In this document: in pieces, positions 6,918 to 15,683 of the stretch
Numbering within the stretch: the stretch's first letter is position 1
How the letters are laid out: the number at the start of each line of letters is the position of its first letter
Source: Sulfurospirillum sp. UBA12182
GTDB taxonomy: Bacteria; Campylobacterota; Campylobacteria; Campylobacterales; Sulfurospirillaceae
Reading direction: 5' to 3'
DNA length: 36,854 nt
Assembly: GCA_002742765.1 (NCBI GenBank)
Contig: DLUF01000049.1
Span: forward strand, 1,516 to 38,369
Notes under the pieces: generated by a model
The model's database searches: none
The model's input: only the letters and a program-made list of their open reading frames with translations
Told to the model about the DNA's origin: nothing
Position numbers and translations under genes: made by a program

Positions 6918-9900
6918 ATGTATAAATTAGCGATTAACAGACCTATCACTACTTTGATGGGTGTTTTGACTTTTATAGTTTTTGGGTTGATGTCTTACAA
7001 CACTATGCCTATAAATCTTTTCCCAAATGTTGATTTTCCAGTTGTAACAGTTCAAACAAATTACAATGGAGCAGACCCTTCAACAGTAGAAACAAAAGTA
7101 ACTGACAAAATCGAAGAAGCTGTCTCAGGGGTTGATGGCATCGATAAGCTGATGTCGACAAGTTATGAAGGTTTTAGTGTTGTTACCATACAGTTTGAGC
7201 TAGCAAAAGACCTGGATGAAGCAACAAACGATGTAAGAGATAAGATTGGGGCGATTGACCTACCTAGTGAGGTTGATAAGCCCATAGTAAAAAAACTAGG
7301 TGCTTCAGGTGCTGTTATCAGTCTTTTTATCGCCGATAAGGGTGATAATAGCAAAGCTTTAATGCGCCTTGCAGATGAGAAATTAAAAGCGCAACTTCAA
7401 CGCATCAAAGGTGTTGGTGAAGTCAATATCGTTGGGTATCAAGACCGTGAAATTCGTATATTTCTTGATCCATTTTTACTCGCGAAATACTCTTTGAGTG
7501 CTTCTGAAGTTAGCTCTATCATCGCTAGAGAAAACATCAAACAAGGTGCAGGGAAGATGATCAATCAAACCCAAGAGATTATCATCAAAGCAGAAGGTGA
7601 TGCGAAAAGCGTTGAAGCTATCGGTGAACTTTTGGTAAAACCTGGTGTAAAACTCAAAGATGTAGCACTTATAGTTGATGGGCTAAGTGATGCGAAAAGT
7701 TACTCTTCGTACAACGGACAACGTGGTGTTACTCTTGAAGTAAAAAAGATTGCAGGTGAAAACTCGCTAGACATCATCAATGGAGTCAAACAAGCTCTCC
7801 CAAAACTACAACATTTAGCAGGCGAAGAGTTTGAAATCAAAGTTCTTCAAGACCAATCAGAAAAAATCATGGTCAACATAAACAATGTCCGTTTTGATTT
7901 GATTTTTGGAGCATTTTTATCTATCGTTATCGTATTTGCTTTTTTGAGAAACTTCACTGCGACTGTGGTCTCAGCACTTGCGATTCCAACGTCTGTTATA
8001 GGAACTTTTGCGATTATTGATGCTTTAGGCTATGACTTAAATCGTCTAACGCTCATAGGACTTACACTTGCCATTGGGATATTTATCGATGATGCTATCG
8101 TTGTAATTGAAAATATCATGAAAAAAATGGAAGAGGGACAAGCTCCTTTCCAAGCCTCTTTTGAGGGGATCAAAGAGGTTGCTTTTTCTATCTTAGCTAT
8201 CTCATCGGTTCTTTTGGCTGTTTTTATCCCAGTCGCATTTATGGATGGTATCGTAGGGATGTTTTTTAACTCTTTTGCTATGACCGTAGCAGCTGGTATC
8301 GTTATCTCTTATCTTGTAGCTGTTATGTTTATCCCTAGTGTTGGTGCTAGAGTTTTAAGTGCAAAAGAGAGTAGATTTTACTATGCAACAGAACCTATTT
8401 TCAAAGCTATTGACAAAGTTTATGTACGTACATTAAAAATAATTTTACGTTTTAAAGTCATTACGATAATCGCTACTGTTGGTCTCTTAGTTGCTTCAAC
8501 CTCTTTGAATGTCGGAATGAACTTTTTGCCTATGCAAGACAATAGCGAATTTCAAATCACTATCAAAGCGCCTGTGGGCATCAACTTAGAAACCATGAAA
8601 GCAAAGATGGAACCACTCAATGCCCTCATACAAGAGGATAAAGATATCCTATACTCAATCTCATCTATCGGCTATAACTCTGCCAAAGAGATTCACAAGG
8701 GCAAAATCTATGCCAAACTCAAACCAGTAGAGCAGAGAGTTGGACGTACACAAGAGCAGATTATCCAGTTTTATAGAGACAAACTCAAATCTTTTCAAGA
8801 TATGACTATACTAGTTGAAGAAGTTGATGTTTTTGATACTGAAAGCACAACTGCCCCCGTGCAAGTAGTTATCACAGGCGAGAGTCTGGATGAGCTTGAT
8901 AAAGCTTCTTTAAAACTCATGGAAGTTTTAAGTAAAACAGCAGGTATCGTTGATGTTGATAGAGATTATGAAAGTGGTAAACCTGAGATTAAAGTTTCTA
9001 TCTTGAGAGAAAACGCCCAACGAGTAGGAGTAAGTGTCCAAGAGATTACCTCTGTTTTAGCTTCTGCTTACTCTAGTGATAATGCCACTTCTTACTTTGA
9101 AGACAATGGACGTCAGTTTGATATCACAGTACGTTATCAAGATGATTACCGAAAATCATTAGAAGATTTGAAGAAACTAAAAGTAAGAAATAGTGATGGA
9201 GACTTTGTAAGTTTAGAGGGCTTGTTGCAACTAGATGAGAGTACTGGAACTGCTTCAATCAACCGTTTTGATAGAGAACGTAAAGTTCTTGTTACTGCAA
9301 ACACTTATAACACCTCTTTAGACAAAATCGTCGCTGTTGTCAATGAAGCTATGCCAAAAATCTTACCACAAGGGTATGCTTATCGTTACACTGGTGACGT
9401 TGAAAACCTTGAAGACACCAACAAAGCTTTTGGAGCAGCCGTGCTTTTAGCAGTAATCTTGATTTATCTGATTTTGGCAGCACTTTATGAATCAATCATC
9501 CAGCCATTTATCATCATGATTTCTATGCCTCTCTCTTTTACAGGTATTATTATCGCTCTTTATTTGAGTGGAAATTCCTTTAGCTTGTTTGTTATGATTG
9601 GTATCATTTTACTTTTAGGAATGGTTGGGAAAAATGCCATTTTGGTTGTTGATTTTGCTAACCGTGCGATTAAAGAAGGAAAAAGTATCGATGAAGCTCT
9701 TTTTGAGGCAGGAGAAAAACGTCTACGTCCTATCTTGATGACTACTTTTGCTATGATTGGTGCGATGATACCTCTAGCATTTGGTGGTGGGGCTGGACAC
9801 GAAGCAAATGCCCCTATGGCATTAGCGATTATCGGAGGATTGCTTAGTTCAACTATCTTGACACTTCTTGTTGTTCCAGCCATTTACAAATTTATGTATC

Positions 9901-9950
9901 CGATGGATGCATGGCTTAGAAAATGGTATGAAAAAGGTTTGGTCGATTAA
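6918..9950 (+). CDS. RND-family multidrug efflux pump (HAE1/AcrB-like)
   Basis: Inner-membrane proton-driven exporter of 1010 aa. It starts with the family motif NRPITTLMGVLTF in TM1 and carries the paired Asp391-Asp392 in GIFIDDAIVVIENI (TM4), the proton relay. The second half holds GKNAILVVDFAN (TM10), with the conserved Lys. Two large periplasmic loops (about 30-330 and 550-840) form the porter and docking domains. The gene follows the adaptor by four bases, so both are in the tetR-led operon. Substrate cannot be deduced; the full-length ORF with relay residues intact suggests a working pump. No outer-membrane factor gene follows. Confidence 0.94.
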   Translation: MYKLAINRPITTLMGVLTFIVFGLMSYNTMPINLFPNVDFPVVTVQTNYNGADPSTVETKVTDKIEEAVSGVDGIDKLMSTSYEGFSVVTIQFELAKDLDEATNDVRDKIGAIDLPSEVDKPIVKKLGASGAVISLFIADKGDNSKALMRLADEKLKAQLQRIKGVGEVNIVGYQDREIRIFLDPFLLAKYSLSASEVSSIIARENIKQGAGKMINQTQEIIIKAEGDAKSVEAIGELLVKPGVKLKDVALIVDGLSDAKSYSSYNGQRGVTLEVKKIAGENSLDIINGVKQALPKLQHLAGEEFEIKVLQDQSEKIMVNINNVRFDLIFGAFLSIVIVFAFLRNFTATVVSALAIPTSVIGTFAIIDALGYDLNRLTLIGLTLAIGIFIDDAIVVIENIMKKMEEGQAPFQASFEGIKEVAFSILAISSVLLAVFIPVAFMDGIVGMFFNSFAMTVAAGIVISYLVAVMFIPSVGARVLSAKESRFYYATEPIFKAIDKVYVRTLKIILRFKVITIIATVGLLVASTSLNVGMNFLPMQDNSEFQITIKAPVGINLETMKAKMEPLNALIQEDKDILYSISSIGYNSAKEIHKGKIYAKLKPVEQRVGRTQEQIIQFYRDKLKSFQDMTILVEEVDVFDTESTTAPVQVVITGESLDELDKASLKLMEVLSKTAGIVDVDRDYESGKPEIKVSILRENAQRVGVSVQEITSVLASAYSSDNATSYFEDNGRQFDITVRYQDDYRKSLEDLKKLKVRNSDGDFVSLEGLLQLDESTGTASINRFDRERKVLVTANTYNTSLDKIVAVVNEAMPKILPQGYAYRYTGDVENLEDTNKAFGAAVLLAVILIYLILAALYESIIQPFIIMISMPLSFTGIIIALYLSGNSFSLFVMIGIILLLGMVGKNAILVVDFANRAIKEGKSIDEALFEAGEKRLRPILMTTFAMIGAMIPLAFGGGAGHEANAPMALAIIGGLLSSTILTLLVVPAIYKFMYPMDAWLRKWYEKGLVD

Positions 9951-9955
9951 CCATC

Positions 9956-9981
9956 TTGCCCGTTTTATTAAAGGCGGGCAA
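9956..9981. terminator. Possible bidirectional terminator hairpin between convergent genes
   Basis: TTGCCCG (9956-9962) and CGGGCAA (9975-9981) form a GC-rich 7-bp stem with a 12-nt loop between the pump gene and the convergent membrane-protein gene. No clean T run follows on either strand, so its efficiency is uncertain. Confidence 0.5.
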
Positions 9982-9987
9982 ACACTC

Positions 9988-10857
9988 TTAATAAAGAAGT
10001 TTGAAACTTCTCATAAATAACCAAAAAACTACTAAAGGAAATAAAATAACTTGAATAAGAAAAACTCCAATATATAAAAAAGTGAGTGATAAAAGGTGTT
10101 CTATCAAACTTCCTGCATTTTCCAAAGCATAAACAAAAGCTTTTTGAAATGCAACTGTTTTTTCTTTGATAGTTTGAGTTGTATTTGTAACCTTACTCCA
10201 AAACCCCTCTTCCTCTTGCAACTTTACATCTGCTAAAGCATTGATATCTAACTGTGTTATCTGCAAAGCTTCTCTACTTTTTTCTATCTTTGAGGCAAAA
10301 AAGTTTTCATAAAGATACTCATTTCCTAAAGCTGAAAGTGGCAAACACAGCCTTGCGGCAAGGATAATAAAAGAGAGTTGCAACAGAAAAATCTGTATTT
10401 TTTCTATCTTTTGATTTTTTATCCAAACGGTAAAAGAAAAAACTAAAAGCAAAAATGCTAACAAATAAGGTGTAACACTCACGCTTATCTCATAGGTCAA
10501 TTTTTGCACACCCAAAGAAGTGATAGCCATCACCAACACATCTGAGAGCCTCTCACTCATATCGTTTATAGGGTCTAAAACTTGCCCGATGGCCAAACTC
10601 ACACCAACTCCAGCTGGTTCAAGTTGGAGTTGTGATTCTTGGATAACTGACACAGTAGCATTGACTACTCTCGCACTGGCATAAGCTAAGGCTGCTTTTT
10701 TGATAGATTCTTCAAAATACTTATCACTCAAATCATCTATATAAGCGATTTTAAAAGTAGGTAAAAAAAACAGTATCAAAGCAAAAAAAAGGCTCAAAAA
10801 TGACTTTATAAAAAGTTTTTTCTCAAATCTTACAACGATATTTTTATGGAATAACAT
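9988..10857 (-). CDS. Unknown membrane protein with four predicted transmembrane segments
   Basis: I do not recognise this 289-aa protein. It shows hydrophobic segments at about 15-35, 129-147, 156-176 and 257-282. A likely extracytoplasmic region (about 40-125) is rich in Ala, Ser and Val with EPAGVGVSLAIGQVLDP, and a charged, possibly coiled region covers about 185-245. The frame is open back to 10980, but that part lies inside the preceding hemolysin-III gene. The ATG at 10857 overlaps that gene by only 14 nt and begins a normal membrane-protein N terminus. Co-transcription with the upstream gene is likely. No catalytic motif was seen. Confidence 0.75.
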   Translation of the reverse strand: MLFHKNIVVRFEKKLFIKSFLSLFFALILFFLPTFKIAYIDDLSDKYFEESIKKAALAYASARVVNATVSVIQESQLQLEPAGVGVSLAIGQVLDPINDMSERLSDVLVMAITSLGVQKLTYEISVSVTPYLLAFLLLVFSFTVWIKNQKIEKIQIFLLQLSFIILAARLCLPLSALGNEYLYENFFASKIEKSREALQITQLDINALADVKLQEEEGFWSKVTNTTQTIKEKTVAFQKAFVYALENAGSLIEHLLSLTFLYIGVFLIQVILFPLVVFWLFMRSFKLLY

Positions 10858-11488
10858 AAAAAAGCACCATAAAATAGTGAGAGATACTTCCTCCAAGCAC
10901 AAAAAGATGCCAAATAGCATGGTTAAAAGGAAGTTTCTTGTAAACATAAAAAAGAACGCCAACAGAGTAGAAAAGCCCACCTATAAGCATAAGCCAAAGT
11001 CCACCACTAGGCATCACTACCAGCAACTCTTTTAAAGCGATAATGATAAACCATCCCATGATAAGATAAAGAGCTACAGAGAGTTTTTTAAACCGATGAG
11101 GATAGACAAATTTTAAGACAACACCAAAGATAGTTACAGCCCAAATGATAGCAAAGATACTCCACCCCCAAGCTCCACCAAGCAGTACTAAAACAATTGG
11201 TGTATATGTCCCTGCGATAAGAAAGTAGATAGCTGAGTGATCAAATTGTCTAAAGATTTGTTTCGCTTTTTCATTGGTTATAGCATGATAAAGCGTTGAA
11301 GAAGCATAAGCAAATATCAAAGTTCCACCAAAGATAGCACAACTAGTGATGAGAAGAGCTGAGCCATTTAGTGTGGCAAATGCTACTAAAACAACAAGTC
11401 CTACGATACTAAGCAGTATCCCAAAACCATGTGTCGCAGCGTTTAGTATCTCTTCTTGTAGAGTATATCTACCAACAAGTTTTTCCAT
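10844..11488 (-). CDS. Hemolysin III / PAQR-family membrane protein (YqfA-like)
   Basis: The protein has 214 aa and seven hydrophobic segments. Family motifs are present: EEILNAATHGFG near the N terminus, SSTLYHAI, FDHSAIYFLIAGTYTP and the C-terminal NHAIWHLFVLGGSISHYF. The conserved His and Asp residues are those thought to bind zinc in the PAQR/adiponectin-receptor superfamily. Despite the family name, haemolytic activity is not implied; these proteins are linked to membrane lipid homeostasis in some bacteria. The ribosome site AAAGGAG precedes the ATG. It has its own predicted promoter (-10 at 11508-11513). Confidence 0.88.
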   Translation of the reverse strand: MEKLVGRYTLQEEILNAATHGFGILLSIVGLVVLVAFATLNGSALLITSCAIFGGTLIFAYASSTLYHAITNEKAKQIFRQFDHSAIYFLIAGTYTPIVLVLLGGAWGWSIFAIIWAVTIFGVVLKFVYPHRFKKLSVALYLIMGWFIIIALKELLVVMPSGGLWLMLIGGLFYSVGVLFYVYKKLPFNHAIWHLFVLGGSISHYFMVLFYVIP

Positions 11489-11507
11489 AAAAAACTCCTT
11501 TAGATAG

Positions 11508-11513
11508 ATTATA
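11508..11513 (-). promoter_or_regulatory. Candidate -10 box for the hemolysin-III gene
   Basis: The minus strand reads GGCTATAATC 20 nt before the ATG of the hemolysin-III gene. The -35 region is poor by sequence and coincides with the TTTACATGTAAA palindrome at the end of uppP. Confidence 0.5.
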
Positions 11514-11533
11514 GCCTTTTTCTCTAAACAGCT

Positions 11534-11543
11534 TTACATGTAA
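11534..11543. repeat. TTACATGTAA palindrome, copy 4
   Basis: Extended to the 14-bp palindrome CTTTACATGTAAAG (11532-11545). It supplies the last codons and stop of uppP (Leu-Tyr-Met-stop). Confidence 0.9.
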
Positions 11544-12328
11544 AGATAAAAAAGCACAACACCAAGTCCTAACCTATAAACCACAAACGGTAACATTGAA
11601 CTTTTTGAGATAAGTTTTAAAAAGAAAAAGATACAAACATAAGCACTCAAACCTGAAAAAACAACTGCACCTAAAAGTTCTAACCAGTTGACAGCCACTT
11701 GTGAGGCTATTAGTTCAAGTGTTTTTAATCCTCCAGCAAGGATTATAACTGGGATAGAGAGTAAAAAAGAGAATCTCGCAGCCGCTACTCTTGAGAAGCC
11801 AAGTAGCATAGCGGCACTCATCGTTATACCAGAACGTGAAGTACCAGGGATAAGAGCTATGGCTTGCGCTACGCCTATAAGCAAGGCTAAAAAAAGTGTA
11901 ATGCTTTTTTCATTTTTAACACCTGCTACTCTATCTGCAAGGAGTAAAACTAAACCAAAGATTAAAGTTGTACTTGCTATAACCAAAGGGGAACGTAAAG
12001 CTTCGCTTATAAAATCATTAAAACTAATTCCTGCTAATCCAACAGGAATAGTACCTATGATAACTCCCCAACCTAAGGTACTTTGTCCCACCTCTTTTTT
12101 AAGCTTAACATTTTCTAACATATCTTTAAGTATCTGCCAAATATCATCTTTAAAATAATATAAAACAGCTAAAAGCGTTCCTACATGTAAAGCAACATCA
12201 AAAGCCAAACCTTGGTCATCCCAATCAAAAAACTGTGGAACTAAGATAAGATGAGCTGAACTTGAGATTGGTAAAAACTCAGTAAATCCTTGAACAAGCG
12301 CAAGAAAAAATATCTGAAACCAATCCAT
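11534..12328 (-). CDS. uppP: Undecaprenyl-diphosphatase UppP (BacA)
   Basis: Integral membrane phosphatase (264 aa) that recycles undecaprenyl diphosphate to the monophosphate carrier for peptidoglycan and other surface polymers. Signature regions: QGFTEFLPISSSAHLIL (residues about 14-30) and PGTSRSGITMSAAMLLG (about 160-176), which hold the catalytic Glu, Ser and Arg. The start ATG directly abuts the gph stop. The last codons, Leu-Tyr-Met-stop, are formed by the palindrome CTTTACATGTAAAG. Confidence 0.95.
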   Translation of the reverse strand: MDWFQIFFLALVQGFTEFLPISSSAHLILVPQFFDWDDQGLAFDVALHVGTLLAVLYYFKDDIWQILKDMLENVKLKKEVGQSTLGWGVIIGTIPVGLAGISFNDFISEALRSPLVIASTTLIFGLVLLLADRVAGVKNEKSITLFLALLIGVAQAIALIPGTSRSGITMSAAMLLGFSRVAAARFSFLLSIPVIILAGGLKTLELIASQVAVNWLELLGAVVFSGLSAYVCIFFFLKLISKSSMLPFVVYRLGLGVVLFYLYM

Positions 12329-13000
12329 TTAGAAAGACTCTTTTTGTATATGCTCTATGGTTGCTACAAGTTTGATAAGCTCATTTGGGGTTTTTACTAT
12401 GTATTTTGCTCCATGAGCCAACAACTCTTCTTTGTCACGAAATCCCCATAAAACACCGATAGAAGGGATGTTTGCACTTTTTGCTGTTATCATATCTATA
12501 CTCGTATCTCCCACATATAAACAGTTCTCAGGCTCTACGCCTAAAATCTCTAAGATACCATAAACACCTTGTGGGTGAGGTTTTTTTGGAACTCCTTGGC
12601 GAACACCAAAAACAGCATCAAACTTCCAATTACGAAGATACTTTAAGACACATTTTTTAGTAAAAGAGTCTGGTTTATTTGATAAAACTGCCATTTTATA
12701 GCCTCTAGCAGAGAAAAATGTAAGCATTTTACTAATCCCCTCATACATTTTTGTATTTTTATCAAATTGCAAGGCATAGTGCTTTTCAAAAAGCTCCAAT
12801 GCTTTTACATGTAAAGACTCATCAGCATCAGGCATAGCATTTTTCATCAAAGCCAATGCCCCTTCTCCTACAAGATAGCGATACTTGTCTATTGGAATCT
12901 CTTCTCTTCCTAAGCTTTGTAAAACATGGTTTACACTCAAAGCGATATCTTTAAGAGTGTCTAAAAGTGTCCCATCTAAATCAAATATAACTGCTTTCAT
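12329..13000 (-). CDS. gph: HAD-family phosphoglycolate phosphatase
   Basis: HAD phosphatase of 223 aa that probably hydrolyses 2-phosphoglycolate. Motif I is FDLDGTLLDT (Asp7 nucleophile, Asp9 acid/base), motif II is VLSNKPDS, and motif III/IV is VGDTSIDMITAKSANI. The frame is open from 13042, but the ATG at 13000 starts right at the beta strand of motif I and has GGGGAGAG in front. It overlaps the upstream phosphatase gene by 20 nt. Other small-phosphate substrates are possible for this subfamily. Confidence 0.85.
   Translation of the reverse strand: MKAVIFDLDGTLLDTLKDIALSVNHVLQSLGREEIPIDKYRYLVGEGALALMKNAMPDADESLHVKALELFEKHYALQFDKNTKMYEGISKMLTFFSARGYKMAVLSNKPDSFTKKCVLKYLRNWKFDAVFGVRQGVPKKPHPQGVYGILEILGVEPENCLYVGDTSIDMITAKSANIPSIGVLWGFRDKEELLAHGAKYIVKTPNELIKLVATIEHIQKESF
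12805..12814. repeat. TTACATGTAA palindrome, copy 5
   Basis: Inside gph, read Leu-His-Val-Lys. A one-mismatch copy in uppP (CTACATGTAA, 12181-12190) reads Leu-His-Val. Confidence 0.9.
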
Positions 13001-13679
13001 CTCTCTCCCCAAAATTAACGCTTTCAAATCTTCTCTTACCATCTTCTACTATAAAAGCTGTTAGTTTATTTCCATAAACACAGCCTGTATCTATACCTAT
13101 CGCATGAGGTGAGATTTTTGGCTCTTTAAACTTGTTATGCCCAAAAATTACAAAACCATTTTTGCCATCATACACATCAGACCAAAAAATCGAATTTTTT
13201 GTCTCTTTTCCATAAGAGATAAATCTCCCTTTTTGGCTAAGATAACGAAGTCTTATCATCTTTGATTTATCCCTCATACTCAAATTAGAGAGGTTCATGT
13301 CATTTTGTAAGCCACCATGAACGATGACATACCCTTCATACTGTATAAAATATGGCAAAGACTCTAAAAAATCAATATCTTTATAAGAGAGATTTTTGAT
13401 GATATTTTTTTGGTCTTTATCTATCTTGATAGGATTTCTCTTTTTAGTCGTTTTCACATGATGAATATAGCGTATGATGGTTTCTTCATGATTACCTAAA
13501 ACTGAGAAAATTCCCTTTTTTCTTAGATATTTAAGTGTTTTGACTGAGTTTGCACCTTTGGTTATAACATCACCTACGCAAACTTCTATATCATCACTTC
13601 TAATGCCTATCTTATGACGCAAAAGAGTCAACTCATCTAAACAACCATGAATATCACCATACACTATAAGTCTTGCCAA
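12981..13679 (-). CDS. Calcineurin-like metallophosphoesterase (PrpA/ApaH-like serine/threonine phosphatase)
   Basis: The protein has 232 aa with the complete two-metal phosphoesterase signature: GDIHG (8-12), GDVITKG (36-42), GNHEE (62-66), then VHGG and FGHNK. This set matches bacterial PPP-type protein phosphatases and diadenosine tetraphosphatases; sequence alone does not separate them. The start is a TTG at 13679, four codons before the first beta strand, with no ATG available upstream. The 3' end overlaps gph, suggesting coupling. Confidence 0.85.
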   Translation of the reverse strand: MARLIVYGDIHGCLDELTLLRHKIGIRSDDIEVCVGDVITKGANSVKTLKYLRKKGIFSVLGNHEETIIRYIHHVKTTKKRNPIKIDKDQKNIIKNLSYKDIDFLESLPYFIQYEGYVIVHGGLQNDMNLSNLSMRDKSKMIRLRYLSQKGRFISYGKETKNSIFWSDVYDGKNGFVIFGHNKFKEPKISPHAIGIDTGCVYGNKLTAFIVEDGKRRFESVNFGERDESSYI

Positions 13680-13703
13680 TGTTTTAATCTTTATATCTTA
13701 ATT

Positions 13704-15677
13704 TTATGCTTTACAGTTTGAACACGCTTGAGGCTCTACACCCAAAAGTTTACAAGCTCTTTTTACAACATTTTCACTAGTAAAACCAAACTTCTCAAAA
13801 AGTTTATTTGCTGGACCTGAAGCACCAAAACGGCTCATTCCAACTACATCATCAGCAAATCTATACCACTCAACTCCAGCCCCAGCTTCTACTGCTAAAA
13901 CTTTTGTCTCTGCTTTGATAACACTCTTAATGTACTCTTTGCTTTGTTCTACAAAAAGATCAAAACAAGGAACACTCACTACATTTGCATAAATACCTTG
14001 CTTTTCCAATTCACAAGCAGCTTTTAATACAGTATAAACTTCACTACCACTTGCAATGAGTGTTAAAGTTGCATTTGCTCTCTCTTTTAGTAGATATCCA
14101 CCATTTTGAACATCACCTATGGCTCTTTGGTCTTTAAGCACTTCTAAGCCTTGTCTTGAACATACAAAAGCACAAGGTGCTTGTAGTGTTAAAGCTTTTT
14201 GCCATGACTTTACATTTTCACTCGCATCAGCAGGGCGAAATGTATAGAAATTTGGCATTGCTCTGTATTGGCTTAACTGCTCAATTGGTTGGTGTGTCGG
14301 TCCATCTTCTCCAACACCGATACTATCGTGTGTCCAGATATAATAACTCTTAAGCCCCATCAATGCACTCAAACGTGCCGCTGGTTTGAGATAATCACTA
14401 AAGATAAAAAAGGTAGCACTATAAGGGATAAAAAGACCATATAGCGCAAATGAGTTAGAAATCGCAGCCATAGAGTGTTCTCTAATTCCAAAGTGGATAT
14501 TTCTTCCATGAGGGAAATCTCCCATATCTTTAAGCTCACTTTTGTTTGAAGGACCTAAATCAGCACTACCTCCAAGAAATCCAGGGATTTTTTGAGCAAT
14601 AGCATTGATAATCTTTCCATTGCTATCTCTTGTTGCTACACTACTTCCTACGGCAAATTCTGGCCATTCGATTCTAGAAAAATCTGGATTTAACAAGGCA
14701 TCAAGAAGTGCTTTTTGCTCATTGTTCAAGTCGTTTTTAACCATCTTTTCCCAAGAGCTTTGAGCTAAATCACCTTTTTCAACAGCACACTCAAACCTTG
14801 CTTTTACATCAGCATCGATAAAAAATGTCTCTTCTGGATTAAACCCTGCTTTTGTCTTTGCATTTGCAATCTCTTCTTTACCAAGAGGAGCACCATGAGA
14901 GTGATGACTACCTTCCATCTCACAAGCACCTTTTGCGATAGTTGTGTCTGCGATGATGAGGAAAGGTTTTGTTTGTTCTTTTGCCATCAATAAAACTTCA
15001 TTTATCTCATCATAATTGTGTCCATCAATCCTCGCAACTTGCCAGCCTTGCGCTTCAAAACGACCCTTTACATCTTCACTCCAAGAGATAGAAGTACAGC
15101 CTTCGATAGTTATCTCATTTGAATCATAAATCACAACAAGATTATCTAAACCAAGATGCCCAGCAATCGAACTAGCTTCATAACTAATTCCCTCTTGTAA
15201 ATCTCCATCTCCACATAAACAATAAACTTTATGATCGATTACTTTAGTATTTTCAGTATTTAAAATGTTTCCAGCATATTTTGCAGCCATCGCAAAACCT
15301 ACTGCATTTGTTATCCCTTGTCCTAGTGGTCCAGTTGTAACTTCTACACCTGGAACATCACCATACTCTGGATGTCCTGGAGTTTTTGAGCCAAGCTGTC
15401 TAAAATTTTTCAAATCTTCAATGCTCAAATCATAGCCACTCAAATGTAAAAACGAGTAGACCAAAGCGGAAGCGTGTCCACCACTAAAAACTAACCTATC
15501 TCGGTTAAGCCATTTTGGATTTTTTGGATTATGGTTTAAATGTTTCGCTAAGATTGTCACGATATCAGCAAGCCCCATAGGTGCACCAGGATGTCCACTG
15601 TTGGCAGCCTGTACCATATCTGCGCACAAAAATCTTATCGTATCAGCCTGTTTTTTTAACATTATTTTATCATTCAT
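13704..15677 (-). CDS. tkt: Transketolase
   Basis: Thiamine-diphosphate enzyme (657 aa) that moves two-carbon units between sugar phosphates in the pentose phosphate and, if present, Calvin pathways. Visible: NSGHPGAPMG (27-36), GGHAS (66-70), the TPP motif GDGDLQEG (156-163), GGSADLGPSNKS and the pyrimidine-domain motif HDSIGVGEDGPTHQP. The length matches single-chain bacterial enzymes. The ribosome site lies in the last codons of ispA, 6 nt away. The C terminus ends in a small Cys pair (CSNCKA). Confidence 0.97.
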   Translation of the reverse strand: MNDKIMLKKQADTIRFLCADMVQAANSGHPGAPMGLADIVTILAKHLNHNPKNPKWLNRDRLVFSGGHASALVYSFLHLSGYDLSIEDLKNFRQLGSKTPGHPEYGDVPGVEVTTGPLGQGITNAVGFAMAAKYAGNILNTENTKVIDHKVYCLCGDGDLQEGISYEASSIAGHLGLDNLVVIYDSNEITIEGCTSISWSEDVKGRFEAQGWQVARIDGHNYDEINEVLLMAKEQTKPFLIIADTTIAKGACEMEGSHHSHGAPLGKEEIANAKTKAGFNPEETFFIDADVKARFECAVEKGDLAQSSWEKMVKNDLNNEQKALLDALLNPDFSRIEWPEFAVGSSVATRDSNGKIINAIAQKIPGFLGGSADLGPSNKSELKDMGDFPHGRNIHFGIREHSMAAISNSFALYGLFIPYSATFFIFSDYLKPAARLSALMGLKSYYIWTHDSIGVGEDGPTHQPIEQLSQYRAMPNFYTFRPADASENVKSWQKALTLQAPCAFVCSRQGLEVLKDQRAIGDVQNGGYLLKERANATLTLIASGSEVYTVLKAACELEKQGIYANVVSVPCFDLFVEQSKEYIKSVIKAETKVLAVEAGAGVEWYRFADDVVGMSRFGASGPANKLFEKFGFTSENVVKRACKLLGVEPQACSNCKA

Positions 15678-15683
15678 TTTTAT

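Noticed and set aside
9560-9883. 107-codon minus-strand ORF opposite the RND gene
   Set aside because: Lies inside the conserved C-terminal part of the pump gene; no supporting signals.
10858-10980. Extended N terminus of the unknown membrane protein
   Set aside because: This part lies entirely inside the hemolysin-III gene in another frame; the ATG at 10857 gives the normal short overlap.
11688-12158. 156-codon plus-strand ORF opposite uppP
   Set aside because: Antisense to a well-supported membrane protein gene; composition is that of a shadow frame.
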